60,826 bases of DNA from Planctomycetaceae bacterium (lineage in GTDB: Bacteria; Planctomycetota; Planctomycetia; Planctomycetales; Planctomycetaceae). The stretch lies in contig JADZEF010000077.1 in the NCBI GenBank assembly GCA_020850695.1, positions 1-60,826 of the forward strand, read 5' to 3'. The position numbers and the translations under genes are program-made. Shown here piece after piece: positions 42,751-51,197 of this stretch (its first letter is position 1; each line of letters begins with the position of its first letter). Under the pieces are notes generated by a model that was given only the letters and a program-made list of their open reading frames with translations, did not search any database and was not told where the DNA came from.

Positions 42751-44604
42751 ATGCCGTTCCGCTTCAGCCTCCGCGAACACGCCTCGCTCGGGCTCTTCCT
42801 GACGCGCTGGCTCCTGCTGGCCGTCCCGCTCGGGGTCGCCGTCGGCAGCGCGTGCGCGCTGTTCCTCTGGTCGCTCGATCAGGCCACCCTGCTTCGATTC
42901 GGCAATCCGAATCTGCTCTACCTGCTCCCCTTGGCGGGAATGGTGATCGGGGCGATGTACTCTTACTTCGGCAAGACCGTCGAAGCGGGGAACAACCTCA
43001 TCGTCGACGAAATCCACGAGCCGGGGGGAGGCGTGCCGTTGCGGATGGCGCCTCTGGTCCTCATCGGCACCGTGGTGACGCACCTGTTCGGTGGATCGGC
43101 GGGACGCGAAGGGACCGCCGTCCAGATGGGAGGGAGCCTCGCCAGCGGTCTCGCGTCGCTGGTTCCGCGGGTCGACCGCAACGATGTGCGCACGCTGCTG
43201 ATGGCGGGCGTCTCTGCGGGGTTCGGCGGCGTCTTCGGTACTCCGGTCGCTGGGACGATCTTCGCGCTGGAGGTCCTTGCGATCGGACGTATGAGCTACG
43301 CGGCGATTCTCCCGTGCCTGATTGCCGCGATCGCCAGCGATCAAACCTGCACGGCCTGGGGAATCGGCCATACGCACTACCACATCGCCAGCATGCTTCC
43401 CGCGGGCTCTGAGTTGCACCTCGCGCCGCTGAGCATGTCGCTCCTGGGGAAGGTGGCGGTCGCCGGAATGCTGTTCGGCCTCACGAGCGTCCTGTTCGCC
43501 GAACTGGTGCACGGGCTCCATCGCATCTTCAAGGAGCTGATCCGCCGGCCGATCTTCCGGCCGGCGGTCGGCGGGCTGATCGTGATCGGCCTCGTCCACT
43601 GGCTCGAAACGCGCGACTATCTCGGCCTCGGTGTTTCCTCTCCCGATCCTCACGCCGTGACGATTCTGAGCTGCTTCCACTCCGGCGGCGCGACGGAGTG
43701 GAGCTGGCTGTGGAAGATCGTGTTCACCGCCGTCACCCTCAGCAGCGGCTTCAAAGGGGGCGAGGTGACGCCCCTTTTCTTCATCGGAGCCGCACTCGGA
43801 AACGTCCTCGCCGGGCTGCTGGGGGCGCCGGTCGATTTTTTTGCCGCGCTCGGGTTCGTCGCGGTCTTTGCGGGGGCGACGAACACGCCGCTGGCCTGCA
43901 CAATCATGGCGATCGAGCTGTTCGGCGGCGAGTTCACGGTCTATTTCGCCACGGCCTGTCTCGTGGCGTACCTCTTCAGCGGGCATTCGGGCATTTATCT
44001 GTCGCAGCGGATCGGCACGCCGAAAGTCTCGTCGATGGACTATTCCTGCGTCTCGCTCCGCGGCGCGCGCGACGTCAAGCCGCCGCTGCTCGACGTCCTC
44101 AAGCGTCTCCGCGTTCGATCCAAGTCCAATTCCCCCGAAGCAACCTCCACCGGCACGAATCGAGATGGTCTGCTCGCTGGCCAGCACCACGTCGGTTCCC
44201 GCGAGATCGGACAACTGCGGATCTATCTTCCGCAGGGCGAAACCGGCGACGGCATGGGCTTCCTGGGGATGTTCGCCAAGCCCCTCCATCGTGATCTGGT
44301 CGATCTGGCGAAAGCCGCCGGCGTGATGAACGCCACGTCGCATGCGACGCACTACGGCGACAGCAATCACGGCCGCGTTCAGGAGGATGGCGTCGCAGTG
44401 CCCAACCCGCACCTCGGCGTCTGCGTCGAGCTGATTGATCATCGCGAGAAGCTCGAACTCTTCTCCCGCACGCACGCCGATCTGCTGCGTGGCCGCGTGA
44501 TGATCTACAAGCGCCTCGAACGCTGGGAGTTGCACGAGAACGCTCTGGACGTCTCGGACGTCGCTCCTGATGAGCCGGCTGCGGGCGGCGATGTGTCGGA
44601 ATGA
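42751..44604 (+). CDS. CLC-type fluoride/proton antiporter fused to DUF190
   Basis: This protein has 617 residues. Residues 1-445 form a CLC channel/antiporter with the gating-glutamate motif [14 protein letters not shown] (E120), [14 protein letters not shown] [17 protein letters not shown], and [16 protein letters not shown]. The classic chloride motif GSGIP is absent; [12 protein letters not shown] occupies that place, as in CLC-F fluoride exporters. After a polar linker, residues about 487-595 are a DUF190 domain ([35 protein letters not shown]), otherwise found as a separate protein beside fluoride channels. A fluoride riboswitch lies 62 nt upstream. The role is almost certainly fluoride export. 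Confidence 0.9.
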   Translation: MPFRFSLREHASLGLFLTRWLLLAVPLGVAVGSACALFLWSLDQATLLRFGNPNLLYLLPLAGMVIGAMYSYFGKTVEAGNNLIVDEIHEPGGGVPLRMAPLVLIGTVVTHLFGGSAGREGTAVQMGGSLASGLASLVPRVDRNDVRTLLMAGVSAGFGGVFGTPVAGTIFALEVLAIGRMSYAAILPCLIAAIASDQTCTAWGIGHTHYHIASMLPAGSELHLAPLSMSLLGKVAVAGMLFGLTSVLFAELVHGLHRIFKELIRRPIFRPAVGGLIVIGLVHWLETRDYLGLGVSSPDPHAVTILSCFHSGGATEWSWLWKIVFTAVTLSSGFKGGEVTPLFFIGAALGNVLAGLLGAPVDFFAALGFVAVFAGATNTPLACTIMAIELFGGEFTVYFATACLVAYLFSGHSGIYLSQRIGTPKVSSMDYSCVSLRGARDVKPPLLDVLKRLRVRSKSNSPEATSTGTNRDGLLAGQHHVGSREIGQLRIYLPQGETGDGMGFLGMFAKPLHRDLVDLAKAAGVMNATSHATHYGDSNHGRVQEDGVAVPNPHLGVCVELIDHREKLELFSRTHADLLRGRVMIYKRLERWELHENALDVSDVAPDEPAAGGDVSE

Positions 44605-44692
44605 ACGAGAGCCTCGATCACCATTCCGAGCCTCTTGAGGCACGTCGACGACCGGCGCGAGGAAGCGATGTTCCGGCCCACTTCGACGGACT

Positions 44693-46090
44693 TCAGACGA
44701 GTCCCGTGGTGCGGTACAGGGCGATCACGGCGAAGACGGCGCTGGTCTTGATCAGAGTCAGCACGAAGATGTCGCCGTACGCCTGGCGATGTGTGAGGCC
44801 GGTGACGGCCAAGAGCGTGATGACCGCTCCGTTGTGGGGCAGAGTGTCCATGCCGCCGCTCGCCATCGCGGCGATCCGGTGGCAGACTTCCAGCGGAATC
44901 CCCGCCGCCTCCGCATTCGTGATGAACGATTCGGACATCGCCGCCAGGGCGATCCCCAGGCCGCCCGACGCCGAACCGGTAATCCCGGCCAGCGCCGTTG
45001 TCGTGATCGCTTCGTTGAGCAGCGGATCGGGAATCCGCCGCAACGTGTCGGCGATGGCAAGGAACCCCGGAAGGGACGCGATCACGGCTCCGAATCCGTA
45101 TTCCGACGCCGTGTTGAGAGAGGCCAATAGCGCCCCTTGGACGGCCGCGCGAGAGCCTTCGGCGAACCGCTCGGTCACCGGCTTCCAGGCGAACAGCAGA
45201 ACGCTGAGAATGCCGACGAGCAGCGCCCCCTGCACCGCCCAGAGGGCGGCGACCTGAGACACGACCTGCACCACCGGCTCCGACTTTCCGACGACCGCCG
45301 GCACGAACGACGTCGATTCGCCGTAGATTCGGGGGATCACGAGGGTGAGAAGCTTGTTGACCCCGCCGACCAGCAAGAGCGGAAGCATCGCCACGGCGGG
45401 AGACGGCAAGGACGCGTGATCATAGGGGGCCGGCTCGTTGAGCTGGTTCTCGCCGTAGCCTTCCTTCACAAGCCGGGCCTGGCGGCAGCGCCATTCGATG
45501 TATCCGAGGCCCGTGACGAGAATGATCGCCGCACCCGCCATTCCCAGCCAGGGGGCCGCATAAATCGTCGTCTTGAAGAACGTCGTCGGAATGATGTTCT
45601 GGATCTGGGGCGATCCGGGGAGCGCATCCATCGCGAAGGTGAACGAGCCCAGTGCGATCGTCGCCGGAATCAGTCGCTTGGGAAGGTCCGCCTGCCGGAA
45701 CATCTCCGCGGCGAGCGGATAGACGGCAAAGACCACCACGAACAGGGAGACTCCGCCGTATGTCATCATCGCGCACACCACGACGATGGCGATCACGACA
45801 CGATGGGTTCCGGCCAGGCGGATCACAGCGGAGACGATCGACTTCGAGAAGCCCGAGAGTTCGATGACCTTTCCGAAGACGGCGCCGAGCAGGAAGACCG
45901 GCAGATAGAGCCTGACGAACCCGGCCGTCTTCTCCATGAACAGGCCGGTGAAGACCGGCGCCACCAGCCGCGGGTCGGTCAGCAGCACGGCCCCCATGGC
46001 CGCCACGGGGGCGAAGAGAATCACGCTGTAACCGCGACAGGCGATGATGATCAGCAGCAGCAGCGCGCCCAGGACGATGACCAGGCTCAT
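44693..46090 (-). CDS. GntP-family permease
   Basis: A 465-residue transporter of the gluconate:H+ symporter (GntP) family with about 12 helices. Family segments include FLLGAVFGKVIELSGFSKSI, ASLNTASEYGFGAVIASLPG, and near the C-terminus NEAITTTALAGITGSASGGL and MASGGMDTLPHNGAVITLLA. Related permeases carry gluconate, other sugar acids or D-serine; the substrate here cannot be predicted. The start at 46090 (MSLVIVLGALLLLIIIACRG) begins the first helix directly. The upstream in-frame extension is poor. The gene is convergent with the fluoride transporter. Confidence 0.88.
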   Translation of the reverse strand: MSLVIVLGALLLLIIIACRGYSVILFAPVAAMGAVLLTDPRLVAPVFTGLFMEKTAGFVRLYLPVFLLGAVFGKVIELSGFSKSIVSAVIRLAGTHRVVIAIVVVCAMMTYGGVSLFVVVFAVYPLAAEMFRQADLPKRLIPATIALGSFTFAMDALPGSPQIQNIIPTTFFKTTIYAAPWLGMAGAAIILVTGLGYIEWRCRQARLVKEGYGENQLNEPAPYDHASLPSPAVAMLPLLLVGGVNKLLTLVIPRIYGESTSFVPAVVGKSEPVVQVVSQVAALWAVQGALLVGILSVLLFAWKPVTERFAEGSRAAVQGALLASLNTASEYGFGAVIASLPGFLAIADTLRRIPDPLLNEAITTTALAGITGSASGGLGIALAAMSESFITNAEAAGIPLEVCHRIAAMASGGMDTLPHNGAVITLLAVTGLTHRQAYGDIFVLTLIKTSAVFAVIALYRTTGLV

Positions 46091-46209
46091 GAAGCGACCT
46101 TCTCTTCCCGTACCCGGAAAACCTTCTTGATCGCGCCGCAGTCCCGTATCCGCATGGTTCCGAAGGGTGGGCCAAGCCGGTTCGGCGAAGGCCCCCATGC
46201 AGCAGCCGA

Positions 46210-46785
46210 TTACTGCGGCCGCTGCCATTCCCGAATCGCCTCGATAGGGCAGGCCAACATCAGGATATTCAGCGCCAACGAATCTCTGACCCACACCACC
46301 AGCACCACTTCCAGCAGCACGAGCACCGCCAGCGACATCTTCCACGAAAAGCGGGCAGCGAAGGCGACCCCCAGCTGGCAACACGCCAGATCGCCGACCG
46401 CGTTGAGAATCGAGTCCCCGCTGTAACCGATATCCGCCGTCGCGGTCCGGTACCGCTCGATGATCCACGGCGAGTTCTCCGCCACCTCCCACGCCGCCTC
46501 AAGCCCCATCGCCAGCACCGCACGCCATGCGGGCAAGATCCGCCGCGCCGTCCCGCACAGCAATCCCCACAGAATCAACCCGTGCGAAAAGTGGGTGAAG
46601 CTGTACGGATCGACGAGATGCTGCGACGTGTGCTCGTTCCACACGCCGCCGATCCACGGCTGCAGCGACCCGCACCCGCACCACCAGACGCGGCCTTCCA
46701 CTCGCATGAGGACCACCATCACGAGCAGAATCCCCACCCCGGCGACCGCGCACAGTGTCCGGCGACTCGAATGTTGCATCTCCAT
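46210..46785 (-). CDS. DUF2585 (UPF0314) membrane protein
   Basis: A 191-residue integral membrane protein with the DUF2585 signature: WWCGCGSLQPWIGGVWNEHT, HLVDPYSFTHFSHGLILWG, EAAWEVAENSPWIIERYRTA and SILNAVGDLACCQLG. Hydrophobic segments lie at about 12-28, 66-80, 150-170. The function of the family is unknown. It lies 119 bp upstream of the GntP permease on the same strand and may share a transcript. The start at 46785 has a second Met two codons later. Confidence 0.88.
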   Translation of the reverse strand: MEMQHSSRRTLCAVAGVGILLVMVVLMRVEGRVWWCGCGSLQPWIGGVWNEHTSQHLVDPYSFTHFSHGLILWGLLCGTARRILPAWRAVLAMGLEAAWEVAENSPWIIERYRTATADIGYSGDSILNAVGDLACCQLGVAFAARFSWKMSLAVLVLLEVVLVVWVRDSLALNILMLACPIEAIREWQRPQ

Positions 46786-46919
46786 GATCGGAATCTATCG
46801 CGGCCTGCCCGGACGAGCCAGCCGCCAGAGAATCGACTCGCTCCGAATGCCGGCCAGGCTGGCGACGAATCCCCTGGAATCGGGACGACCAGCCTTGAAC
46901 GGTGAAACGCCGACGCCCG

Positions 46920-47303
46920 CTACGTCCCCTGCGAGCGCGACGGCTTCCACTCCTCAAGAAACGCCTTCAGTACAACGGCGCTGTTGTGCTCCTCATCCTT
47001 CGACGCGAAGACGAACGTCACCGGCCCGTCCTTCAGCCGCGTCTTCAGCTGCTCAGCCGCGTCGCCGTTCTCTTTCAGTTCCTCGCGGTACCGCTTGCAG
47101 AATTCGTCCCACTTCTCGACGTCGTGCTGAAACCACTGCCGTAACTCCGTACTGGGGGCAATCTCCTTCATCCAGAGGTCGATCCGCGCTTTCTCCTTCT
47201 TGATCCCCCGCGGCCACAACCGCTCCACCAGAATGCGGAACCCGTCATCCGGAGACGCTTCCTCGTAAACCCGTTTCAGCCGAATCGCACGATGTTTCGT
47301 CAT
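46920..47303 (-). CDS. DUF488 family protein
   Basis: A 127-residue protein of the short DUF488 family with RILVERLWPRGIKKEKARID, LWMKEIAPSTELRQWFQHD and KWDEFCKRYREEL, then FVFASKDEEHNSAVVLKAFL. These stand-alone proteins have an unknown role and were once mislabelled as uroporphyrin methyltransferases. The conserved Arg/Trp/Asp core suggests a small-molecule or nucleic-acid binding site. It lies 134 bp upstream of the DUF2585 gene on the same strand. No membrane or signal segment. Confidence 0.9.
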   Translation of the reverse strand: MTKHRAIRLKRVYEEASPDDGFRILVERLWPRGIKKEKARIDLWMKEIAPSTELRQWFQHDVEKWDEFCKRYREELKENGDAAEQLKTRLKDGPVTFVFASKDEEHNSAVVLKAFLEEWKPSRSQGT

Positions 47304-47668
47304 CGTCCCGCTCCCTCTTCCCTGTCAAGATGACCGCCAGGCGACACACAGGTCATGGACGAATCCAATGCGCCGAGGCCGGCGGCGACTCTTCGAAGCC
47401 ACGCTCGGCACAACTCATTCGGCCGCATACTTCACCATGAAGGACTGGCAGGTCGAAGTCGAGTCGTCTGTGATCCCATGGGAACGCCACGCGCATCCGC
47501 CGGACTTGTGGCGGGACTCTCTCGATCCATGGTGGCCCGCCGACTGGCGAGGTTCAATGATGACCGAAGAAGGTAACGGCGCTCGACTCGATATGATGCT
47601 GTTGCCGATTTCGACGCAGACTGATTGTTGGCCTGCGGATGACGACAAAGCCGACGGAGACTGTCCTG
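47304..47668. other. Divergent intergenic region, no gene seen
   Basis: This is 365 bp between divergent genes. Small ORFs on both strands are compositionally poor. Promoters for both neighbours should lie here; no clear element seen. Confidence 0.4.
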
Positions 47669-48418
47669 ATGCAACCCACGCGATCACGCGGCAAGGCAGC
47701 GATGCTCGTCCTCCTCGGATTCATGACAATCATGAACCTGGCGAAGGCTGCCGAGAATCCTGAGCCATCGCGAGTGCGAATCGTGCTCGTTGGAGATTCG
47801 ACCGTCACCGACTCTGCGGGCTGGGGCAAGGCCTTCGCGGAATTGTTGAAGCCGGGAACCGAATGTGTGAATCGAGCGCGCGGCGGGGCGAGTTCGAAAA
47901 GCTACTACGACGCAGGACACTGGAAGCAGGCGCTGGCTCAAAAGCCCACGCACGTCCTGATCCAGTTCGGTCACAACGACCAGCCGGGGAAAGGCCCCGA
48001 GCGCGAAACCGATCCAGCGACGACCTACCGCGACAACCTGCGGCGTTATATCGACGAGGCGCGGGCCGCGGGCACCGAGCCGATTCTGGTCACGTCCATG
48101 GTGCGGCGTGTCTTCGGCAAAGAGGGCAAGCTGCGAACCGACCTTGAACCCTATGCGGAAGCCGTGCGGACTGTCGCCGAGGAAAAGAAAGTCCCCGTCG
48201 TCGACCTCCACGCCCGCAGCAAGGAACTGATCGACAAGCTCGGCCCCGAGAAATCCCGCGAGTTCGGCCCCCCGCAACCGAAGGACGCAACGGTCGTAGA
48301 CAGAACACATCTCTCGGAAGCGGGTGCGAAGGCCATTGCGCCACTGGTTGCGGCAGAACTGCGGAAGGCGGTCCCCGCAATCAGCGATGTCCTGACGCCA
48401 ACGAAGCCAGGCGAGTAG
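47669..48418 (+). CDS. Secreted SGNH hydrolase (acetylesterase-like)
   Basis: A 249-residue exported SGNH/GDSL hydrolase like rhamnogalacturonan acetylesterase. A signal peptide (RGKAAMLVLLGFMTIMNLAK) precedes block I VLVGDSTVTDSAGWG (nucleophile Ser), block II NRARGGASSKSYYD (Gly), block III LIQFGHNDQPGKG (Asn) and block V DRTHLSEAGA (Asp and His). It would remove acetyl groups from plant or algal polysaccharide. The start at 47669 has GGAGA 8 nt upstream; an ATG at 47639 is the alternative. It is convergent with the following gene, 14 bp between stops. Confidence 0.88.
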   Translation: MQPTRSRGKAAMLVLLGFMTIMNLAKAAENPEPSRVRIVLVGDSTVTDSAGWGKAFAELLKPGTECVNRARGGASSKSYYDAGHWKQALAQKPTHVLIQFGHNDQPGKGPERETDPATTYRDNLRRYIDEARAAGTEPILVTSMVRRVFGKEGKLRTDLEPYAEAVRTVAEEKKVPVVDLHARSKELIDKLGPEKSREFGPPQPKDATVVDRTHLSEAGAKAIAPLVAAELRKAVPAISDVLTPTKPGE

Positions 48419-48432
48419 AGAGGACGCCGGAC

Positions 48433-49368
48433 TCAATCACCGCGCGCGGTATTTTTCAACTCGGCGGCGCAGCCGCTGGCCGCCGCCTCCCAATCCTTCT
48501 CCGTCGCCGTGAAAAAGCCGACGGCAGACTCATACGTCGCCTCGAAGCCCTTGGGCACCACGCGGTCAACCAGCGTGTAGGCCGTCACCTTGTGATAGAT
48601 CTTCGGGGCGTCGACAAGCAGGAACCACGCTTTTTCGTTCGACGGGTGCTGCCGGTAGCGGCACACGCAGCCCTTGCCGGTCGCCGCGTCGAACTCGGCC
48701 ATCCACGTCGCGTCCTTGATCACATGCCATTCTGTCTTCCCTTCCGTGCGGAAGACTCCCCGTTGCCGAATCCCTTCATCATCGCCGAAAACGTAATGCG
48801 TCGTCTGGTGCTTCCAGGCATACATGAACGGGTACGATCCCTGCAGGTCGATCGCGTCATGGGCATGAAAGCGGACCGATTCGGTCAATACCCCGTCGCG
48901 GATCCGGGCTGTCGACACCAGGTCCATCGCCCGGATCTTCGACGTCCGCTCCATCCGAAACGACTTGCCGCTCAACTCCATTGTCGGCTGAAACGACGCG
49001 ACCGGCTTGTCGTCGACGAACAGCTTGAGGCTCGTCACGTTCTCTTTTTCGACTTCGCCCGGCTTCCCCGGAACGTCGAGAAAGTGCGCCGTCCCCAGGT
49101 GGCCGACGCCGCGAATCGTGAGGACCGTCCCGTAAGCGCTGTCCTCGGTCGCCATCAGCGAGTTCTGAAAATCGATTCCGCTGAGCGTCCACAGCTTGGG
49201 GCCGTCAATGCGAGTGCGAATCTCGCCCACGCTGACTGTCACCTTGCGGGGCCAGCCCGCCTGATGCGCGGGCAGAGCCGTCGGACCTTCCGCCCGCAGG
49301 CGGCCCGCAACAAGCGAGATCAGTCCACAGGCAAGAAGCAAGATCCGCGTGGCCGCGACGCTGCTCAT
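48433..49368 (-). CDS. Secreted protein of unknown function
   Basis: A 311-residue exported protein. The signal peptide is MSSVAATRILLLACGLISLV. The mature part is beta-rich with WTLSGIDFQNSLMATEDSAY, GVGHLGTAHFLDVPGKPGEV, and DLQGSYPFMYAWKHQTTHYV. Such all-beta secreted proteins are common in planctomycetes; I cannot name the family, and no catalytic motif is evident. The start at 49368 begins a clean signal peptide; the extension to 49428 does not. It is convergent with the acetylesterase-like gene, so a shared carbohydrate role is possible but unproven. Confidence 0.75.
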   Translation of the reverse strand: MSSVAATRILLLACGLISLVAGRLRAEGPTALPAHQAGWPRKVTVSVGEIRTRIDGPKLWTLSGIDFQNSLMATEDSAYGTVLTIRGVGHLGTAHFLDVPGKPGEVEKENVTSLKLFVDDKPVASFQPTMELSGKSFRMERTSKIRAMDLVSTARIRDGVLTESVRFHAHDAIDLQGSYPFMYAWKHQTTHYVFGDDEGIRQRGVFRTEGKTEWHVIKDATWMAEFDAATGKGCVCRYRQHPSNEKAWFLLVDAPKIYHKVTAYTLVDRVVPKGFEATYESAVGFFTATEKDWEAAASGCAAELKNTARGD

Positions 49369-49498
49369 CGAGAGGTCCCGTGACGGAAAGTCGGAGAACA
49401 CGCCATCGACACCGGAGTATAAAACCACTCGGCGCGTGCCATGGCTCAGAGTGGTCTATCGCCCTTGCTGCGGCGACCCGTGTCGAATCGAAGTCGCG

Positions 49499-50380
49499 TC
49501 AGTTCGAACGCGACTTCGGCCGCGTCGACTTGGGGGTTTCCGCTTTGGATGACTTCGATCCCGTCTTCTCCTTGGAAGCCTTGGCCGCGGGTTTCGCGGC
49601 GGCCTTGCCGGCCGACTTGCTCCCCTTCGACTTGGGCGCGTCTTCATCGTCCTCAATCACGCCCTCGCCCCCAAGCAGTTGAGAGAGGCGGCTGGGAGCG
49701 GTATTGACGTCAAACCCGTTGGCCGGCGGAGAGGCCAGAGCCTGCTCGAGCGTGCGGCGATATTTCGGGTCGGCGCCAAAGGCCCGGAGCAGCTCGCAGA
49801 AGATCGGCGCCTCGTTCTTCCGCAGCACGGGACGCAGGGCGCTCGAAGCCTGCTCCTCGTTCGACCCGACGTCCGCGAGGCCGAGCCAGATGCTCGCCCG
49901 CGTCATGGCGGCGTCCATCGGAACGGTATGGCTCCCCAAAGCTTCCTGCAGCGTCCACGCCCGCACGAACGGCGACAATTCGCGGATCTTGCCGATCTGC
50001 TTCTGGGCGAGGTCCAGCGTTTTCTTGCGAAGCGGCTCGAAATCGAACGCGAAATGCTTCTCGAACACGTACTGTAGGATGGCCCGGGTCTGCACCGCCC
50101 GCCACTCGGCTCCTTCCATCCCTTCGAAGGCGCTCGTCAACTCGGTGACCGAACTGACGCGGATCTCGTTCAGGTCGTGGAATCCGCTCATGAGCCGTTC
50201 GATCGCCGCGTCGGCCTGGTCGGGCGTCGTGTTCTCGACGCAGACGGCGTACAGCATCGTATCGAGGACCGACCGTTCCTTAGGGACGGCGACCCCCTTG
50301 TACCGCTTTTTCAGCACGCCGACGAGCTTCTTGCAGATGCCCGACTTGTCGGAAGCCTTCAGGCGGGAAGGAGCGGTCAT
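49499..50380 (-). CDS. HhH-GPD/endonuclease III-like protein with basic tail
   Basis: This protein has 293 residues. The helical core (about 10-225) resembles planctomycete endonuclease III-like proteins: KKLVGVLKKRYKGVAVPKER, MLYAVCVENTTPDQADAAIE, FHDLNEIRVSSVTELTSAFE. No Fe-S Cys cluster and no clear catalytic Lys-Asp pair of the Nth type is visible, so DNA-glycosylase activity is doubtful. A Lys/Ala/Ser-rich tail (SKGSKSAGKAAAKPAAKASK and onward) should bind nucleic acid. It lies 50 bp downstream of rbfA on the same strand and is likely part of that transcript. Confidence 0.75.
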   Translation of the reverse strand: MTAPSRLKASDKSGICKKLVGVLKKRYKGVAVPKERSVLDTMLYAVCVENTTPDQADAAIERLMSGFHDLNEIRVSSVTELTSAFEGMEGAEWRAVQTRAILQYVFEKHFAFDFEPLRKKTLDLAQKQIGKIRELSPFVRAWTLQEALGSHTVPMDAAMTRASIWLGLADVGSNEEQASSALRPVLRKNEAPIFCELLRAFGADPKYRRTLEQALASPPANGFDVNTAPSRLSQLLGGEGVIEDDEDAPKSKGSKSAGKAAAKPAAKASKEKTGSKSSKAETPKSTRPKSRSN

Positions 50381-50430
50381 GTCGTGACGGGTTCAAGGAA
50401 TGGAAAAAGGGGAATGGGAACAGCGGGCGG

Positions 50431-51015
50431 TCAGGAACGGGACGAGGACCCGCTCGATTCGTCGCGGTCGTCTAATTCCTCGTCGCGCTCGTCGCCCTCG
50501 TCCATGAGTTCTTCGTCCGATTCATCCATGTCGTCCCAGTCGTCGTCCGATTCAACGTCCGAGCCTTTGAAAATCAGTTCGTCATCGTCGTCCGAGCCTG
50601 CGCTTCCGGCCTCATCCGCTGTCGCGCCTTCCGGCAGGGAGGCCCCTTCCGGAAGATTCTCCCGCAGGAACTTCGCCGCCTCAATGCTCTTCTTGACCCC
50701 CTGGTCGAGAACAAATTGCAGCACCGGCGTGGTCTTCGTCTGCAACCGGTCCGCAACCTTGGCCTGGATGAAGCCGCGGGCCGCATTCAGCCCCTTCATG
50801 GTCAGGGCCTGCCGCTTCATGTCTCCCATGACGGAGACATAAACCTTGGCATTCCTCAGATCGCCCGACACCTCGGCCGACAAGACCGTGACATTCTTGA
50901 TCCGCGGGTCGCGGAGCTCGAACAGCACGGCCGTGCTCACCGTCTCACGGATGGCCTCCGAGGCTCGTTGAGTGCGGCGGGACGACATGGGGGCGGCAAC
51001 GGTTTCCAGGGACAT
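50431..51015 (-). CDS. rbfA: Ribosome-binding factor A with long acidic tail
   Basis: This protein has 194 residues. The N-terminal 120 or so are RbfA ([62 protein letters not shown]), a KH-fold factor for 30S maturation and cold adaptation. The last 65 or so residues are an extremely acidic Asp/Glu/Ser tail (for example [20 protein letters not shown]), which E. coli RbfA lacks. Met 51015 is chosen; a TTG at 51039 lies inside repeat F, and Met 50988 ([10 protein letters not shown]) is a later alternative. It follows infB as in most bacteria, with repeat F between them. Confidence 0.92.
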   Translation of the reverse strand: MSLETVAAPMSSRRTQRASEAIRETVSTAVLFELRDPRIKNVTVLSAEVSGDLRNAKVYVSVMGDMKRQALTMKGLNAARGFIQAKVADRLQTKTTPVLQFVLDQGVKKSIEAAKFLRENLPEGASLPEGATADEAGSAGSDDDDELIFKGSDVESDDDWDDMDESDEELMDEGDERDEELDDRDESSGSSSRS

Positions 51016-51031
51016 CGGGCAAGTTTGGTCG

Positions 51032-51156
51032 AAGGTCAAAATCCAAAAAACAAATGTCTAAGGAAATTTCAAAAGGTCAAAAACCAAAAGAGCGAATGCC
51101 AGCCCTTTTGTGATTTTGGAGTTTCAGCGTTCCTTGGACATTTGAATTTCGACCCT
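51032..51156. repeat. Inverted-repeat element F (A-rich arms)
   Basis: The left arm (51032-51090) and right arm (51104-51156) are imperfect reverse complements sharing CAAATGTC(T/C)AAGGAA and (A)CCAAAAG-like runs. Arms are A-rich on one strand, and the loop is only about 13 nt. It fills the infB-rbfA gap (51016-51197), so it would be transcribed as a long hairpin within the operon mRNA. Confidence 0.8.
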
Positions 51157-51197
51157 CGGATTTCTGCTGATCCATGAAGTGGCGCGTCGGGCTCGCA

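Noticed and set aside
51016..51039. Upstream TTG start for rbfA
   Set aside because: It lies in repeat F, adds residues without RbfA similarity, and has no ribosome binding site.
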